A stretch of DNA of 8,727 nucleotides. Source: Selenomonadaceae bacterium (GTDB lineage: Bacteria; Bacillota; Negativicutes; Selenomonadales; Selenomonadaceae). The first letter of the stretch is position 1. Each line of letters opens with the position of its first letter. The stretch is taken from NCBI GenBank assembly GCA_017484235.1, contig JAFUTM010000346.1:1-8727 (forward strand), given 5' to 3'. Made by a program: the position numbers and the translations under genes. Positions 5,761 through 8,727 of this stretch are shown here, in pieces. The notes under the pieces were generated by a model. It worked only from the letters and a program-made list of their open reading frames with translations. It did no database searches and had not been told where the DNA came from.

Positions 5761-5770
5761 AGGAGGTGAT
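5761..5770 (+). promoter_or_regulatory. Perfect Shine-Dalgarno of the lctP leader ORF
   Basis: AGGAGGTGAT is a full complement to the 3' end of 16S rRNA. It is 5 bases before TTG 5776 and much too far from the permease start (58 bases). It is the strongest ribosome site in the window and stands in front of an ORF of only 14 codons. Confidence 0.75.
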
Positions 5771-5775
5771 GTATA

Positions 5776-5820
5776 TTGAAAATTAATTTGCCGTATAAAT
5801 GTTTCTTGGAAGGAGACTGA
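5776..5820 (+). CDS. Candidate 14-residue leader peptide upstream of lctP
   Basis: TTG AAA ATT ... GAC TGA encodes 14 residues (MKINLPYKCFLEGD if TTG is read as Met). It is preceded at 5 bases by a perfect Shine-Dalgarno and closed by TGA at 5818-5820. The second ribosome site, GGAAGGAGA (5808-5816), lies inside its last codons, and the permease start follows 5-8 bases after its stop. That arrangement is typical of translational coupling or translation-dependent control. No run of a single regulatory amino acid and no rival hairpin is obvious, so classic attenuation is not supported. It could also be the relic of a lost gene start. Expression is unproven. Confidence 0.45.
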   Translation: MKINLPYKCFLEGD

Positions 5821-5828
5821 TTTCATTG

Positions 5829-7358
5829 ATGTTTTTACTTGCGTTATCACCAATTTTGTGGTTAGTATTAGCACTTGCCATAATAAAAATGTCGCCGTGG
5901 AAAGCGTGTGTAATCGCGTTAATAATCTCGCTTGCGGCAGGTATGGGCGTCTGGTCGATGCCAACTAATTACGCCATAGAAGCTGTACTGGAAGGTTTAG
6001 CACTTGCTTGTTGGCCGATACTTTTAGTTATTGTTGCTGCTATTTTTACTTATAATTTGGTTTTACACACTAAGGCTATGGATACAATCAAAGATATGCT
6101 CACGAGTGTCAGTCACGATAAACGTGTCTTGATCCTTCTGATTGGCTGGGGCTTTGGCGGCTTCTTGGAAGGTATGGCAGGTTTCGGAACGGCTATTGCT
6201 GTGCCGGCTGGTATGCTCGCTGGTATTGGAATTAATCCTATTTTGTCGGTAAGTGTATGTTTGATTGCAAACTCAGTGCCAACTGCATATGGTTCAATAG
6301 GTATTCCATTAGTTACACTTGCAAATGTCACTGGCTTTGATCCAGTGCAACTCGCAACATTTACTAGTTTGCAATTATCCGTGTTGACACTGTTATGTCC
6401 TTGGCTTATGGTTATTGTTACTGGTGGATCACTTAAAGCTTTAAAAGGTATGACGATGATGTGTTTAGGGGCTGGTCTTGCATTTTTAATTCCAGAACTG
6501 GCACTTTCTATGTTTGTAGGACCAGAGTTGGCAGTTGTCGCTGGTGCAATCTTCACTATGGGCACAATCGTTGTACTTGCTAAAAAGTTTCCTGTTGACG
6601 ATCCAGAATATGCAATGCCGAGTCAAGCTGAAACCAAGATTGATTCTTCTAAGGCTTTGACTGCTTGTATGCCATTTATTTTAATTTTTATATTTTTACT
6701 TATGACCAGTAAACTCGTACCACCAATTAACGCGGCTCTTATGACCATTAAATCGAGTGTGCCGATTTATACTGGTGAAGGCGGTGTACCTTATACTTTT
6801 GTTTGGGTGAATACACCTGGCGTATTAATTTTATTGGCTGCATTTTTAGGCGGCAGTAAGCAGGGCGCGACTTTTAGTGAGATGTTAGGTGTTCTTGGCA
6901 AGACTATTAATGGTCTTAAATTTACAATGGTAACCATTATCGCCGTTATTGCCACTGCTAAGGTTATGGGCTATAGTGGAATGACCGGACAGATTGCTGA
7001 TACTGCTGTTGCTGCAACTGGTACGGCTTATCCGGCGATTGCCGCTTTCTTAGGTTCAGTTGGTACCTATATTACCGGTTCGGCTACTTCAAGCTGTGTT
7101 TTATTTGGTAAGCTGCAGGTTATTGCAAGTCAGGCGATTGGTGCAAGTCCAACGGCACAAGCCTGGGTTGCTGCGGCTAATGCAACTGGTGCCTGTGCCG
7201 GTAAGATGATTTCACCGTTGTCAATTGCGATTGGCTCTGCGGCTATTGGCGTGCAAGGTGCCGATTCACAATTATTGGCGTTTGCCGTTAAGTTTTATAT
7301 TCCATTTGTAATTTTTATGGGCGCTGTCGTTTATTTCGGTCAGGCTCTTTTAGGTTAA
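5829..7358 (+). CDS. lctP: L-lactate permease (LctP family)
   Basis: Polytopic inner-membrane carrier that imports lactate (and glycolate) with protons. From ATG 5829 it has 509 residues, within the usual 500-550 of the family. Almost the whole chain is hydrophobic helix, beginning MFLLALSPILWL. Family signatures: GWGFGGFLEGMAGFG at 106-120, IANSVPTAYGSIGIP from 146, and GSATSSCVLFG around 417-427. The Shine-Dalgarno AGGAG (5811-5815) is 13 bases from ATG 5829 and 10 from an in-frame TTG at 5826, so the true start may be the TTG, one residue longer. The in-frame ATG 5799 is rejected because the ribosome site would lie inside the gene and it adds polar residues ahead of the first helix. The gene has its own promoter at 5725. 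It suggests an organism that takes up or exchanges lactate; no lactate dehydrogenase or utilisation gene is in view. Confidence 0.95.
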   Translation: MFLLALSPILWLVLALAIIKMSPWKACVIALIISLAAGMGVWSMPTNYAIEAVLEGLALACWPILLVIVAAIFTYNLVLHTKAMDTIKDMLTSVSHDKRVLILLIGWGFGGFLEGMAGFGTAIAVPAGMLAGIGINPILSVSVCLIANSVPTAYGSIGIPLVTLANVTGFDPVQLATFTSLQLSVLTLLCPWLMVIVTGGSLKALKGMTMMCLGAGLAFLIPELALSMFVGPELAVVAGAIFTMGTIVVLAKKFPVDDPEYAMPSQAETKIDSSKALTACMPFILIFIFLLMTSKLVPPINAALMTIKSSVPIYTGEGGVPYTFVWVNTPGVLILLAAFLGGSKQGATFSEMLGVLGKTINGLKFTMVTIIAVIATAKVMGYSGMTGQIADTAVAATGTAYPAIAAFLGSVGTYITGSATSSCVLFGKLQVIASQAIGASPTAQAWVAAANATGACAGKMISPLSIAIGSAAIGVQGADSQLLAFAVKFYIPFVIFMGAVVYFGQALLG

Positions 7359-7387
7359 TTTTATATTTATTAATTTAAGTAAAGAAA

Positions 7388-7437
7388 AACCTCACGTGGG
7401 CACTAATCAATAAGATACAATGCCTACGCTTGAGGTT
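7388..7437. terminator. Imperfect hairpin between lctP and the TerD gene
   Basis: The left arm 7388-7402 (AACCTCACGTGGGCA) pairs with the right arm 7421-7437 (TGCCTACGCTTGAGGTT), with a two-base bulge and one G-T pair. The loop is 18 bases. On the plus strand it is followed by ATAAATTTATTGTTTT, a poor T-tract. On the minus strand it is followed by TTTTTCTTT, a good one. It may end lctP transcripts weakly and block antisense transcripts well. A weak -10-like TATAAA at 7437-7442 could serve the next gene but has no convincing -35. Confidence 0.5.
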
Positions 7438-7480
7438 ATAAATTTATTGTTTTAAAAATCAAATCGGAGGTATTTATTAA

Positions 7481-8727
7481 ATGAGTATGGAACTAAAAAA
7501 AGGACAAAAATTTGACCTCACTAAAACTAATCCAAACTTAAAAAGGTTATTAATAGGTTTAGGCTGGTCGTCAGGGCAGGGTGTTGATTTAGATACAGCC
7601 GCCTTCCTGCTTGGCAGTGATGGCAAAGTTGCTTCTGATGATGATTTCATTTTTTATGGCAATTTAACTCATAAATCCGGCAGCGTCCAGCACAGTGGTG
7701 ATAATGTTACAGGTGGTACCGGTGATGTAGAACAGATTCACGCTGATCTAACAAAAATTCCTCAATCAATCGAGAAAATTGCTTTTACCGTTACGATTTA
7801 CGACGCTGATGCTCGTCGGCAAAATTTTAGCAATGTACACGGTGCTTATATAAGAATTATTGATGAAGATAGTGGAATGGAGCTTGCCCATTTTAATCTG
7901 GGTGACTCTTTTTCTGTTGAAACGGCAGTTGTTGCCGCCGAAATTTATCGTCACAAAGGCAACTGGAAATTTAACGCCATAGGTGCCGGTTTCAGTGGCG
8001 GCCTAGCTGCATTGTGTAAAAATTTTGGTATTGATGTGAATGACGATACAAATACTTCATCACCAATGCCTAATGCATCGCCAATTCAGCAACCAACTCC
8101 GACACCGCCTCAACCTGCTTCGAACGCCAATACATCTTCATCTGCACAAAGTCGGAGAGGTCCTACCAGATTAGATCCGCCTGGCTCAAGCAAAAAAGCA
8201 ACTCGTTTAGATCCACCTAATTCTAATCCGCCAACTCCGCCTAAAAAGGTTGAACTTCGTAAAGGTCAAAAAATTAGTCTCGTTAAAACTGGAAGTACTT
8301 TAGGTGAAATAATTATTAACTTAAACTGGTCTCAACCTGTCAGATCGCAAAAACAATCTACCAGCTTATTCAGCAGAATTTTTGGTTCTAAACAAAGCAA
8401 TGCTATTGATTTAGATTTAGCCTGCTTATATGAATTAAAAAATGGTGACAAAGGCGTAGTACAGGCTCTCGGTAATTGTTTTGGTTCTTTAAATAACGCG
8501 CCCTACATTGCACTTGACGGTGACGACCGTTCTGGTTCCAACTCGGCTGGTGAGACTATCAGGGTTAATGGCAAATACGTCGATAAAATCAAGCGTATAT
8601 TAGTCTTTACCTTCATTTATGATGGCGTTGCCAACTGGCGTGAAGCTGACGGCGTTGTAACGGTGAAGTGCCCGGGCAGCCCTGATATTATAGTCAGAAT
8701 GGACGAATACAACTCTGATTTGCCAAA
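7481..8727 (+). CDS. TerD-TerA-like two-domain stress/tellurium-resistance protein (3'-partial)
   Basis: Open from ATG 7481 to the right edge without a stop: 415 complete codons. The Shine-Dalgarno CGGAGGT (7465-7471) is 9 bases from ATG. Residues 1-187 are a full TerD domain. Seen there: LKKGQKFDLTK, LGWSSGQGVDLDTAAFLL (32-44 include the acidic DLD), DDDFIFYGN, GSVQHSGDN, YDADARRQNF, and ETAVVAAEIYRHKGNWKFNAIG. Known TerD domains bind calcium through such acidic loops. Residues 188-256 are a Pro/Ser/Thr/Asn-rich linker, probably disordered, with two TRLDPP motifs (229-234 and 241-246). From 257 a TerA-like domain starts: LRKGQKISLVK, INLNWSQ, a polar insert with LFSRIFG, IDLDLACLYEL, VQALGNCFGSL, ALDGDDRSG, LVFTFIYDGVANW. 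No signal peptide. Ter proteins act in envelope and chemical stress, tellurite resistance and phage/colicin tolerance; the exact role here is unknown. Confidence 0.9.
   Translation, partial: MSMELKKGQKFDLTKTNPNLKRLLIGLGWSSGQGVDLDTAAFLLGSDGKVASDDDFIFYGNLTHKSGSVQHSGDNVTGGTGDVEQIHADLTKIPQSIEKIAFTVTIYDADARRQNFSNVHGAYIRIIDEDSGMELAHFNLGDSFSVETAVVAAEIYRHKGNWKFNAIGAGFSGGLAALCKNFGIDVNDDTNTSSPMPNASPIQQPTPTPPQPASNANTSSSAQSRRGPTRLDPPGSSKKATRLDPPNSNPPTPPKKVELRKGQKISLVKTGSTLGEIIINLNWSQPVRSQKQSTSLFSRIFGSKQSNAIDLDLACLYELKNGDKGVVQALGNCFGSLNNAPYIALDGDDRSGSNSAGETIRVNGKYVDKIKRILVFTFIYDGVANWREADGVVTVKCPGSPDIIVRMDEYNSDLP

Noticed and set aside
5799..5828. ATG 5799 as the lactate permease start
   Set aside because: The permease ribosome site (5808-5816) would lie inside the gene, no site is properly spaced upstream, and the added residues are polar where the family begins with a membrane helix.
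6113..6565. Minus-strand frame of 150 codons inside lctP
   Set aside because: Antisense shadow of conserved membrane helices; the Pro/Ile/Lys-rich product lacks family features.

Overview
The window comes from a low-GC bacterial chromosome, probably an anaerobic Firmicute. The gene set (a lactate permease, a single-ACT threonine ammonia-lyase, a TerD/TerA-type stress protein and many Uma2 genes) would suit a member of the Negativicutes. That placement is inference from gene content and TrpB/LctP sequence style; there is no rRNA or marker gene here. All supported genes are on the plus strand and the window is densely coded: the longest gene-free gaps are about 150 and 120 bases.

Layout. (1) 1-992: 3' part of a tryptophan synthase beta gene, closed by a clear intrinsic terminator (1019-1054). 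(2) 1072-1100: a good promoter that should start an operon of a 118-residue lysine/glutamate-rich protein built of three perfect-length 22-residue repeats (1142-1498), a PLP-dependent threonine ammonia-lyase (1526-2797), and a head-to-tail array of five Uma2 (DUF820, PD-(D/E)XK-like) genes (2820-5732). Each Uma2 gene is separated from the next by exactly 12 bases, with the stop codon fused to the next Shine-Dalgarno. The third copy carries an in-frame TAG after codon 13. It probably survives as an N-terminally shortened protein restarting at GTG 4032. (3) 5725-5753: a near-consensus promoter whose -35 box lies in the last codons of the fifth Uma2 gene. It drives a short leader ORF (5776-5820) with a perfect Shine-Dalgarno and then an LctP-type lactate permease (5829-7358). 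(4) 7388-7437: an imperfect hairpin whose T-tract is on the minus-strand side. (5) 7481 to the right edge: a long open gene with no stop in the window, encoding an N-terminal TerD domain, a Pro/Ser-rich linker with two TRLDPP motifs and a C-terminal TerA-like domain.

How the genes fit together. TrpB, threonine ammonia-lyase and lactate permease are ordinary amino-acid and fermentation metabolism. The unusual part is the Uma2 array placed inside a housekeeping operon, together with a repeat-built helical protein upstream and a Ter-family stress protein downstream. The copies are mosaic: copies 3 and 4 are nearly identical in their last two thirds, while copy 5 has a copy-2-like front half and a copy-3/4-like back half. 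This points to repeated duplication and gene conversion. Whether the array is a defence system, a set of domesticated selfish nucleases or something else cannot be decided from sequence alone.
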